From positions 5,574,501-5,638,500 of the forward strand of contig OX359193.1 of assembly GCA_947172415.1 (NCBI GenBank): 64,000 nucleotides of DNA, in the 5' to 3' direction. Origin of the DNA: Chondrosia reniformis. Lineage: Eukaryota; Porifera; Demospongiae; Chondrillida; Chondrillidae. This document shows positions 13,024 to 23,400 of this stretch, one piece after another (position 1 is the stretch's first letter; each line of letters starts with the position of its first letter). The notes under the pieces are model-generated. The model saw only the letters and a program-made list of their open reading frames with translations. It was not told where the DNA came from and did no database searches. The position numbers and the translations under genes were made by a program.

Positions 13024-14778
13024 TTAAACTTCACTTGCTTTCTTTTCAGAGGTTGCTTCAGCAGGACATTCCAAACCTGAAATGGCAAATTCATCGCATT
13101 CAATTTCTTCTCCATTGGCATTGGTACAGTTTATGCCATTGATGGAGATCCAACATACGATCCTAGCCGGAAATGTGATCACTTGCCAGGCTCCCTGCTT
13201 GGCTCTGCTACGAGTGGCCACTACCTCCCATTCCTCATACTCGTCACACACCTCCACAATATATTCAAATCTACAGTCTAATTCTGGGTGAATGGGATGG
13301 AGCTGAAACTTTATAGAAGAGACATAGTAAGGCTGGCCCAGCTGGATTATCAAGATCCCGTCTTCAATGATGTGCGATATGAAGTTGTCTTCAAAAAACC
13401 CAAGATACAGGTCTTCCTGGCACTGTATATTGATGACATTGTGGTTTGGGATGACCACTGATTTAGGACCTATTTGCAGGGCATTTTCCTTGTAGCTACA
13501 CTCAAAGGAGACCAATTTAAACATGTCATTAGATGGCAGCATTTGCTGAAGATTTGAATTTGGTCTGGAACCAAAAATGCGAAAAAATTTGACCAAACAT
13601 GCCGGAAAGTACAGCTCTTGGATTCCTCGACAAGTAAAATTTGAGTAATCGATAATCGTCTTCCATTTCTTACCACCACGAGAGACCTCTATGCTGTAGC
13701 CATAGCTGACCTCATCCGTCTCATGAAGATGCAGAATAATGCAGTTGACTATTGTGGGATTGGTAAGCTCAATTCGAATGCCATCATCTCCGTAGTAGTG
13801 ATATGTGTAGGTATGGACATTTCCGTCAAAAAGCCGAGATTCAAACCAGGCAGCTTGGACCAAGTGTACTAGATCAGGGGAGGCCATGTTTCTACCTGGT
13901 ACCATCAATCCTCTTTCTGCAACATTTTCTTCATCTCTCTGAACATCCAGGGCATGCAGCATAGAGTTGGGCTCAAAGAGATTCAATGGACGCACAATAT
14001 CAAGAATCTCAGAAAGCATAAACCTTTCCAAACGGACTTTGGAAAGAAGTTCCTGAATCTCATCCTTTGCTTTGTTATTGTGTTGCATCCACTTCAACAC
14101 AACATCCAATATCTGCTTTTCCTCAGCAAAGAAGGAATCTCTACTTATAATGGCAGAGAGAAGAGTTTGTGGGAGATGAACTAACTCTCCTGACTGAATA
14201 AGTTGAGAAGCTCGACTATCAATGTAAAAGAGGCACTTTCTGAAGAGGTTGTTCAAGTGATACAATTCAGCATACCCGGCAATGAAGCAAACATTAGTCA
14301 GGTTGAGATTCTCAGCTAAATAAAGACCAATTCCATCTACTAAGTCCTTGGTCTGACATTTGTCAGCTAGTCCAAGCAAATCTATTACTGTCTGTTCTGG
14401 CATGTCGCCGAGATTCACCTTACCAGAATAAAGATATTCCAAAAAATAACGAAATGCGTCAGGGGTAGTGTCCTCAATAGGTATTTCTACACTTTTTTTA
14501 GATTCAACCATATCACCAAACAGCATACACTTAAAATATTGGCACTGCGATGCCAAAATGGCGCGGTGAGCACGGAATTTCTCATTACTCACAATGAATA
14601 CAACATCGGTGAAAGCCTCTTCTTTTAACGTAAAAAGAAGATTCGACGTGACAAGAGAAGCGTGGTCGATTCTTCTGTGTTTTTGTATTAGTCTGGATAC
14701 CGGTTGGTGAGAAACAGAACTGGACTGGGTGGACTGAAGTTCCTTTTTACTCTTCAAAGGAAGAGGGGCTTCCGCCAT
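13024..14778 (-). CDS. BTBD9: BTBD9-like BTB-BACK-discoidin domain protein, single exon
   Basis: A 584-residue protein from ATG at 14778 (MAEAPLPL). The open frame extends 21 bases further only to a TTG, so the ATG is preferred. Domains in order: BTB/POZ at about 50-155 (FTDVVFIVSNEKFRAHRAIL, then YLYSGKV), BACK at about 160-265 (ending DIVRPLNLFEP), and two F5/8-type C (discoidin) folds at about 295-415 and 430-565. This order and length match animal BTBD9 (about 612 residues). In the family it is thought to act as a substrate adaptor for Cullin-3 ubiquitin ligase; that role is not shown by the sequence. The full-length gene has no intron, unlike its neighbours, which raises old retroposition as an explanation. 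It is divergent from granulin 1 with about 300 bp between starts. The start codon sits inside AAAATGGCGG, a YY1-type sequence. Confidence 0.9.
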   Translation of the reverse strand: MAEAPLPLKSKKELQSTQSSSVSHQPVSRLIQKHRRIDHASLVTSNLLFTLKEEAFTDVVFIVSNEKFRAHRAILASQCQYFKCMLFGDMVESKKSVEIPIEDTTPDAFRYFLEYLYSGKVNLGDMPEQTVIDLLGLADKCQTKDLVDGIGLYLAENLNLTNVCFIAGYAELYHLNNLFRKCLFYIDSRASQLIQSGELVHLPQTLLSAIISRDSFFAEEKQILDVVLKWMQHNNKAKDEIQELLSKVRLERFMLSEILDIVRPLNLFEPNSMLHALDVQRDEENVAERGLMVPGRNMASPDLVHLVQAAWFESRLFDGNVHTYTYHYYGDDGIRIELTNPTIVNCIILHLHETDEVSYGYSIEVSRGGKKWKTIIDYSNFTCRGIQELYFPACLVKFFRIFGSRPNSNLQQMLPSNDMFKLVSFECSYKENALQIGPKSVVIPNHNVINIQCQEDLYLGFFEDNFISHIIEDGILIIQLGQPYYVSSIKFQLHPIHPELDCRFEYIVEVCDEYEEWEVVATRSRAKQGAWQVITFPARIVCWISINGINCTNANGEEIECDEFAISGLECPAEATSEKKASEV

Positions 14779-15079
14779 TTTAAATGAATAAACCCACAAT
14801 AAATCTCTGCCAAAATGGACGTCAACAACATGGCTACTGTTCGTACGTTTTGAGTGTCTCGAATTCCATTGAAAAATTATCTATCTACATTGAAATGTCA
14901 ACCATCGTCAGTATGGAACGCCTTATTATCTTCATTTACGGCTGTGACATAGGTTTGTCTTGGTCTGTTTTGATGTTGGCTATGCACACGTACACATAAT
15001 GTAGAATAGGGCACTTGCACGTTTTTTTGCGGGAACGTTGCGGTAACTTTGTGACGTCACGTGCACTACTAACACGTGC
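14779..15079. promoter_or_regulatory. Divergent promoter region between BTBD9-like and granulin 1
   Basis: A 301-bp gap separates oppositely oriented start codons. It contains a palindromic cacgtgca-type E-box and CRE-like sequence (tgacgtcacgtgc, about 15050-15062) just upstream of granulin 1, and an AAAATGGCGG element overlapping the BTBD9 start. The sites are read by eye and function is inferred. Confidence 0.5.
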
Positions 15080-15655
15080 ATGACGCTTGTCGGAGAGATG
15101 TATTTTGTTGTTCTAGTAGTGAGTTTGGTAATTGGGTCGCAAGCCCTTCGCATTCCTAGTAACGTATTATGCCCAGGCGGTGAGTATACGTGTCCGGATG
15201 GAAACACTTGTTGTTCTATTGGCTTTGATAAGTACGGTTGCTGCCCCTATTACGACGCTGTATGCTGCGGTTACAGTTTCTGCTGCCCGAACGGCTATTT
15301 CTGTGGCAATAATACATGCTATGCACGTAGCGATACCGAATCTAAAGTAGATAAGGAGATACCCGAGATGAGCCTATCCTTGGTATCCAGTATGGTACAT
15401 CAGGAAAAAGCAAAAGAAGTGACTTGTAAAGACGGGAGCGTATGTCCAAGCGGAAACACTTGCTGCATGCTTTCAAGTGGTGGGTATGGATGTTGCCCTT
15501 ATCCCAACGCGGTGTGCTGCAGCGATCATGAGCATTGCTGCCCTAGCGGATACACTTGTGATGTCTCGCAAGGAACCTGCAACCATGAATTTTTTGTCAC
15601 GCCTATGGTGAAGAAGACGCCTGCTACCAAAAAGCTGAACTACAATCAACTTTGA
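15080..15655 (+). CDS. GRN: Secreted protein with two granulin domains
   Basis: 191 residues. A hydrophobic signal peptide (residues 7-22, YFVVLVVSLVIGSQA) is followed by two granulin/epithelin modules. Module 1 is at about 31-80 (CPDGNTCCSIG, GCCPYYDAVCC, FCCPNGYFC) and module 2 at about 113-170 (CPSGNTCCMLSSGGYGCCPY, AVCCSDHEHCCPSGYTC). The paired CC pattern and the CPDGNTCC and HCCP signatures are diagnostic. In animals, granulins act as secreted growth or lysosomal factors; the role here is unknown. It is single-exon. The start could also be the internal ATG at 15098, which leaves the signal peptide intact. It ends KKLNYNQL, an ending shared with the paralogue 280 bp downstream. Confidence 0.93.
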   Translation: MTLVGEMYFVVLVVSLVIGSQALRIPSNVLCPGGEYTCPDGNTCCSIGFDKYGCCPYYDAVCCGYSFCCPNGYFCGNNTCYARSDTESKVDKEIPEMSLSLVSSMVHQEKAKEVTCKDGSVCPSGNTCCMLSSGGYGCCPYPNAVCCSDHEHCCPSGYTCDVSQGTCNHEFFVTPMVKKTPATKKLNYNQL

Positions 15656-15689
15656 GTTTCTTAACGAGCCTCTATGGCTTTCCCTTGGA

Positions 15690-15771
15690 CAATTCAGGCT
15701 GCAACTAAACAATTAGAAAATTAACTTAGCGGGTAGTACAATGTCTTAAGTGAACTTTATTAAGAGCATGA
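15690..15771 (+). repeat. 82-bp dispersed repeat in granulin 1 3' flank, inverted copy at 56349-56430
   Basis: The segment from aattcaggctgcaact to ttattaagagcatga is found as a reverse complement at 56349-56430 with about two or three differences, and similarity stops abruptly at both ends. No coding potential. Its origin (SINE, MITE fragment or mobile 3' UTR piece) cannot be decided from two copies. Confidence 0.75.
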
Positions 15772-15937
15772 CTTTATAGTATCTCCTGTAGTTACCATTA
15801 TGTTATGAATATGATGGATAGTAATTAGCAGATACAATGAATAGAAATGAAACATTAAGAAAGAGTAGCACATGAGAAAACAGACCGAGTAGGCTCCTAT
15901 ATGGAATGATATGGAATTCCTTCCGCCATTTTAATTA

Positions 15938-16249
15938 ATGATCACGCGTATGACGCTTGTCGGAGAGAAAATGGTGCGTGTTTATTTTATTGTTCTGGTG
16001 ATTTTGGTCGTTGGGTCGCAAGCCCTTCACATTTCTGATAGTATAACTTGCCCAGGCGGTAACACTACGTGTCCGGATGGAAACACTTGCTGTCTTATTG
16101 GCTCTGGTGTGTATGGTTGCTGTCCCTTTCCTGATGCTGAATGTTGTAGTTACACTCAGTGCTGTCCAAAAGGAAAAATTTGTAATGCCGAACGACATAC
16201 CTGCGACGTGAAGCCTACCGCCAAAAAACAGAACTATAATCAGTTTTGA
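15938..16249 (+). CDS. GRN: Secreted single-granulin protein, tandem paralogue
   Basis: 103 residues from ATG 15938; in-frame ATGs at 15950 (MTLVGE, the same as the start of granulin 1) and 15971 are alternatives. A signal peptide (YFIVLVILVVGSQA) is followed by one granulin module (CPDGNTCCLIGSGVYGCCPF, then CCSYTQCCPKGKIC). It ends KKQNYNQF, like granulin 1. The DNA around the start, signal peptide and tail is clearly homologous to granulin 1, but one module and its linker are missing. It therefore looks like a tandem duplicate that lost a domain, or the ancestral one-module form. Upstream, ttccgccattttaa repeats the sequence at the BTBD9 start. Confidence 0.9.
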   Translation: MITRMTLVGEKMVRVYFIVLVILVVGSQALHISDSITCPGGNTTCPDGNTCCLIGSGVYGCCPFPDAECCSYTQCCPKGKICNAERHTCDVKPTAKKQNYNQF

Positions 16250-17409
16250 GTTACTTGAGCCACTTCCGCTTTCCCCTTCACAGTTTATAACATGGTCACC
16301 ATTTTTATGTACAAGAAGTAGTTTCTATTACATTTTCATTGTAATAATCTCTGAATTGAAACGCTATCTTATTATGTACCATTTGAATTCCCTGTCCAAC
16401 TCTATCTAGATGAACTGCATAGCTACGTTGTCATCTAAAGTTTCCTTCTGTATGGTGTTATTTCTTTTATATTAAGATTTCTATTAGTACATATTAAATT
16501 TATACCCTTATAAGTGCACCATGTGCAAAATACATACTATAGGGCTACATTCCCTATGCAGCACTAAATGTTATTATATATCAGAGGGTAAACATGGAAT
16601 ATGGTCACAGTCATGATCAGTGGAATTGTATATCTGTATATATATCACGTTACCAGGGCAACCGGGTGATATCTAGGGTGTTACAAACCTTATATTTTCA
16701 CACTTGAACTAGTGATAAAAGTTATATCACCAGTAGGCCTACTCATGTTTATTTATCATCACCTTTACAATTGATTCAAGTCATATGTGATATATATTAA
16801 TTACCTTAGGGGTAGGTTTAATAATGGGTACTATTAATTGAAGTGAAGCTAAGTGATATCCTTATGCATCACACTTGAGTGTGGTATAACTACTACATAT
16901 ATAGCTCATGATCAGTGGCACAGTAATGGTATACGTAGTCATAATAACCATATAACCACGCAACTGTCCTGCATATGGGTTTGATCCCCCATGCAAACCA
17001 TATATAGCCACGCAGCTGTCCTAGGCCTGCATATGGGTTTGATCCCCCATGCAAACCATATATAACCACGCAGCTGTCCTAGGCCTGCATATGGGTTTGA
17101 TCCCCCATGCAACAATCTCTTCTTTCATGTTTATATTATCTACTTCATGATGTTTGAGGTTTCATTATATCATGATCACATTATAACACCTAACTTTATT
17201 TTCGAGTTTGCCATTGCCACATTGCCACTGTGCCACATGCATTTTTAAAAAGATCAGCTGGATTTAGCCTCAAACTGTTAAAAGGTGAAATTTTAAGAAA
17301 AAAAAGATCATTTTAACATTTACACAATAAAACAAAGTTATGTAAATCATCAAGGTAAGTAAGAACATGCTTAGTACGTACATATCTTATCAGATAACAG
17401 TTAACACAG
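16250..17409. other. Convergent intergenic region, granulin 2 to myosin XVIII 3' end
   Basis: No gene is seen. It should contain the 3' ends of two convergent transcription units; a minus-strand AATAAA at about 17193 could serve the myosin gene. Three tandem 52-58-bp units lie at 16945-17115. Confidence 0.5.
16945..17115 (+). repeat. Three tandem 52-58-bp units with a tRNA B-box-like sequence
   Basis: Each unit contains cacgcarctgtcct followed about 27 bp later by gggtttgatccccc, which resembles the internal B box of tRNA genes and tRNA-derived SINEs. No complete tRNA cloverleaf can be drawn, so I call it a tandem of SINE-like fragments. Confidence 0.6.
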
Positions 17410-20400
17410 TTAAAGATTTTCCTTTTCAGATTCACTATCACTCCTAAGTAGTTCCTCTAATGTTTTTCTAGGTTTAATTGCAGGGACATCCTCAATATCA
17501 GAGTCATCATCCAATAATTTCTTAGTTCTAGTGCTGAGTCTAGGAATATCTTCATCAGAATCTCCAAGGTCAATGTTTCTTCTTCCTTTTCGGGAATGTT
17601 CATATTTAGTGTAATCATCCATATTTCTTCGTGCATGAGATGTCAGTTTAATTTCAGGGGAATTCCCACTAGCAAGTAGTTCATCAAGTCTTTTCCTACT
17701 GCTTGATCTCTCTTCCACATCTGGGGTGTCACTCAATAGGTTCTCAATCTCCCTGCTAGTCTTTTTACGATTCTTTAAAAATTTGTCAATCTCATCGTCT
17801 TCATCTTCCATCTCATCATCGCTTGATGCAAATTGTCCAATTTGATAGCTCCCATCTGAATCTCCTTCACTGTCATGCCTTTTTCCATCTGTACCTTCAT
17901 CCTCATAATCGTCATCTCCATCATCACCTGCTAAAGATTTTTGAAGTGTTTTTATGCGATTATTGGCTGATTTGAGTTCCAGTTTAGTGGATTCCAACAT
18001 TGCTTCATATTCTTCAGCCTGTGACTCCTAATAAGGTCGTTAGAACTCAATCTGAATGTAATAATCCAGTATACAGTTTAGTCAGACAAATTTAACTCAC
18101 TGCTGTTCGCTTCTTCCGGAGAAGATCTTGTTCTTTTTCTTCTGCTTCCTTGAGTTCTTGTCTCATTTCTCTGATTTGGCGTTGATACCTACATATAGCC
18201 ATATCAAATACATAGCAATGCCACATAGTACTGACTAGTAGCTGTTTGGTACTGAATGAACATGTATGCTCAACCAAGTTAGTACTTAATATTTTGGAAA
18301 AACAGGGGAACTTTAAGATCTAAAGCCGATCTTAAAGTATTGATATCATCATCATTGAACCCTGGATATTACCTGCCCCCTTACGTCTCCTATCTAGAGT
18401 TTAATGATGATGATAGTTAATCTTTTATAGACATACTGTACTTAATCTTTTATAGACATACTGTACTTACTTTCTGATTAATTCATTATCAGCCTCACTG
18501 CCAGCAGGTTTGTCAGCTGATGCTTTTTCTAATTGGGTCTTTAATCTTTGCACTTGATGCTATGTATATGGAAATAAAGCTGCTATTAGCAATAATTATT
18601 AGTTATAAAAAAGATTAGGAGTTACATACATATAGAACATGCTATGTATAGATATTTTTCTGAAAAGCTTCACTAAAATTCATATATACAGTGTACAGTG
18701 GAGTCCATATGTTCGTAATTCAAACTTAGTTAGTTTTAATATCTGGATAAGTCAAATAAGTATTATCTTTGTCCCAGCAAAAGTACACATAAAATGCATA
18801 CTAATAAGTTGAACTTTCTTAACGGGAAATTTCGATATTTCAAACTAATCACTAAATCATTAAATCTTATCAAACATAGCTCCATACACAGATACACTTG
18901 TAGCAACCAGCTCATAAAGTCAAACGGTGTAAGGAAACACCGTCTGTCAACATGGACTGCTAGGAAATATGTAATTACTACTACCACACTACTTTAAAAT
19001 ACTCACTTCTAGTCTATTCCTTGTTGTAGTTTCTAAATCTAATTTTTGTTGTATTTCTCTGGTCTTGATTTCAGCCATTTCAGTACTTAATTTTGGGTTG
19101 TCTTCTTCAAGGTGACTGATCTTCAGTTTTAGCTCATGAACAGTGCCTTCCAGTTTTTCCTTTTGTTCTTCTAGATCACCAATTTGTAGATTTGCATCTA
19201 AAATTTGTCGCTCCAAATCAGTAATCTAACAAGTACAGAACAATATTCAAGTAACATACGTACTACTAGTATACACAGGTAAATTCTGTACAATCAACTT
19301 AAGTCTAATTGATATGCCTATGGCTACGGAATGCCACTTGAACCAAGAATTTCAGTCTATTTACAGAAACATCTATTTAGTAAATTCCTATTGATTTAGT
19401 AAATCTGACTCAATATAGAGCATATACGTACTTTTATAGTATATATGTATATTGTAGCAAAATGGAATCTCAAAAGATTGACAGTTAATAGAACAATACA
19501 ATTTTAATTTATTTATATCATGGATATATATAGATAGCTGGTCATTGAAAAAACATGTTTTAAAAGCGATATACATATGCCAGTTAATAAAGTGTTACGT
19601 CTTGGTAAGTGCCTTTATTGCATCATCAAAAGGTGCCGAATTTAAACAACACAATACCTACTAACCATGCATAACTGCCATTGTGATCACAAAAATTCAA
19701 GGGTACTTCAATTGAATGTCACGATGCATTAAGTGATTTAACCTTCAGTCATGTGACCTGTTTTGAAGGATCCCATCGGTTGAAGGTCATGTGATCAGCA
19801 CTAACTAAATTATGTATATATTATCACAAATATGTATGTACCTTGTGTGACTGCTGTTGCTGTTTGGCCACCATGTCTTCAAGCTCATCTTGCTCCTCCT
19901 CTAATCGAGATTCTAGATCAGCCTTTTGCCTGTTTACATCATGTATCTTGGCTTCCAGTTCAACCTTCTTCCTCTCTAAATCTTCATTAACTTCAAGTGT
20001 TTCGGTTAGCTCATTCTGCAGCTTCTTAATGGTCTTATTTAAACTGTTTTCAATCTCCTCCTTTTCATCAAGCTGATGACGAAGAGTTCTCATTGCTGTT
20101 GACTGTTTTCCACTCTCTTTGGTGTATTCCAATTCAGCTTGAAGATCTTTAATGAGTGCTTTGGATTTCTTTAGCTGTTTCTTCAATCTGTGTTCTTCGG
20201 CAGGATCAAGCATAGTGTTTTGAAGGTCGGACAACTGTAGATCCAATCGATTCTTTTCCTAAATAAAAAATTGAAGCAACAGTTCAATAGGGAACTTTAA
20301 GCTGTCATAAAACATTAAACAAGTAGATAAAAATAATAAAGTAGTTTGTTAAATTCAAATGTTAAATGTATGCAAAAAAGAATTAGGAAAAGATGATTTA

Positions 20401-23400
20401 TACTTATTTTATATGTATTTTTATACCAGCTGAGAAAGATCTCCGGATCGAAACATCCTGGAAATTAATTGAATTGTTCATTGTATTATTCTAGTCGCTG
20501 CGATTATCCTCAGTAACTCTCAATAATTGGGGCTGTACTTATTCACTAACCTTCAGAGCAGACTGCTTCTGGTCATGTTCGTCTTCCAGCTGTGTCTCTA
20601 GGGATCTGATTCTCTTGTTGAGAGTACTTCTAATATGTGACAGCTCTTCTTCGCGTGCTTCAGATTCTTTTTGACTACTTTGTTTCTGAGTCTGAAGGCT
20701 CAGTTCCAAACGAGACTTGGTCTAAGGGAGCCATTGAATTACAAGTGGAGTCAATAAGTAAACAGGTCATTACATAAAATACTGGCAACGATAATGCCAT
20801 TAGTGGGCGGGGCATGTGCCTATAAATGTATGTCTATATATTGTATACTACTGTCTATATAATATACGTATACCTGTACAAATACGTGGAATAATTAACC
20901 CTCAGCACACACATGTCAAAGGCCCTACATTACTCAGTCTCTCTACTCTTTGGCATACCTGTTCCAGAGTATCCAATCTGACAGTAGCTTCATCTAGCTC
21001 ATCTTCCAACTCTTCAATCTTCCGTTCCAGTTCTTTCCTTGACATTTTCAATGCATGTACCTAAACACCAGTTAAAGAGGATAATACATAATACCATACA
21101 GGTTGCAGTTATAGGGCAACCAATTGGTGATGTTCAACAGTAGCAGTTCAGCTGTCCTATCCTTGAAGACCTCATGACAGTCACATGCTTGTATGTACTG
21201 TTTCCTTACCTCTGATTCACTAGCACTCCTTGATGTTAAGGCTTCACATTCTGCCTCCAGCTCCTCCTTTTCTGTCTTCAGTTTTTGAAATTCTTCACGA
21301 AGTTCCTTGAAATGGCAACATGAACATTAATAAACTATACTATATATTTAGCCCTATATATAGACAGTCTGAAATATAACTCAATGACTTTTAAAAACCA
21401 TTAGTACAAATTATCCCTGTACATACATACGTATCTCCTAAGCTAAATATATACAGTGGTCATGTGGCAATGTAATGAAAAAATATATACCTGTGGTATA
21501 TTCATTACCTAAAGTGTTATTGAACACTTAATGAAATCTGTATGTGCATATAACTTACTCTCAGTTCTTGGTCCTTCTCAATGACCTCATGCCTCAAGTT
21601 ATCTCTTTCCCTTTGAGTCCGTTCTCTCTCATCTCTCTCCTTGCTTGCTTCTCCCTTAAAACCACTCATCTCTGTATCGTACTTTCTTTGCTTCTTCTCC
21701 AACTCTTCATTTCTTGTCTGCTGGCTTTCCAGAAGGAGCTGAAGATCATTCATCTCTGATGCTTGTTTGGTAATCTTTTTTCTCAGCTGAGTCAGTGTTC
21801 TCCTCAAATCATCCATTTCCCCATCCTGCTCTACAAGCTTTACAACCAAATGCAAATGGATACATGAATAATCATGGTGATAGTCACAACCACAAGAAAC
21901 TATAATCAATCTCAAACATCATAAGAGAAGCTACTGGTGATTCAATATATGTACATGCTCGTTGCAGTAAATTTTCAATAGGTTTCCAACTGACCTTTTT
22001 TTCTAGGTTTCGCTTTGCTGTCTGAAGGGACTCAGTTTCTTCTTCATGCTCAGCAGCCAATTTTAGCTTCAATGATTCCATTTCCCTCTGAACTTTCTGG
22101 TAATTCTCCATGACAAGAGAACTTTCTTCAGGTTCTTCAACATTGTCCTCTCCCTGTTCTGCTTGCTGAATGCGATACAGAATGTCCTTTTGAGCTATTT
22201 CAACATGCAACTCATCATTCTCTTTAGTCAACTCTGCAACTTTAGCCTGAAAGGAATATATGCAGAATCAACATACGTACAGTACGTATGTGAACAGGTA
22301 AGAGTGGAAAGGAAAAATTATGCATGACTCCAATATTGAGAAAAAGGCTTATAAAATTTAAACAGAGAATCTCAATAAAATGGCTAAAGTTATATTTATC
22401 ACACATTACTTTGGCTAAAGTTCTTTAAAGTTTAGAGGTTAACTAAGATAATTCATAGCAAAATAGCTAATTTTGCCACATGTTACACAATAAGCATTTC
22501 TATCCTCGATTGTCATAAATTACTGACTCAATATCAGATGGAATACTGTCTGCTAATATAGGTATGCAATACACTATCCCAGGTATATACATATATACGT
22601 ATGATGTACTTGAAACACTAATGTTTAGCAAAATGTGTGAACTACACAAAGGAACTTAATTATGTAACATTGCTTACTTCAAGTTCTGAAAATTTTTCTC
22701 TTATTTCTCTGCTGTCAAACTGCTCTCTTTCCAAGAGATCATTGCTTTGTGAAGAAGTAGCAATCTCTTCATTTAGTCGATCAGTAAGTTGAGTAACCTA
22801 CACAAAGACATACAAACAGAAAATGTGTAATTTCAAATAAAATATCAAGGCTTGCGTGAATACTAAGTCATAATCGAGGCTTAACCTTATCTTCTAATTG
22901 TCTTTCATTCTCTCTCAAGTGATTTCTCTCATTTTCGGCAGTTTCCAATTTCTTCTTTAGGCTATCTACTTGACTCTAAGAAGAGAAAATAAATAAAGAC
23001 AACAAGTACAAGCTAGATTGACATACTACGTTATAACCATGAGTCAACAAGTACAAGCTAGATTGACATACTACATTATAACCATGAGTCAACAAGTACA
23101 GGCTAGATTGACATACTACGTTATAAGAGTCAACAAGTACAGGCTAGATTGACATACTACATTATAACCATGAGTCAACAAGTACAGGCTAGATTGACAT
23201 ACTACGTTATAACCATGAGTCAACAAGTACAGGCTAGATTGACATACTACGTTATAAGAGTCAACAAGTACAGGCTAGATTGACATACTACATTATAACC
23301 ATGAGTCAACAAGTACAGGCTAGATTGACATACTACGTTATAAGAGTCAACAAGTACAGGCTAGATTGACATACTACATTATAACCATGAGTCAACAAGT

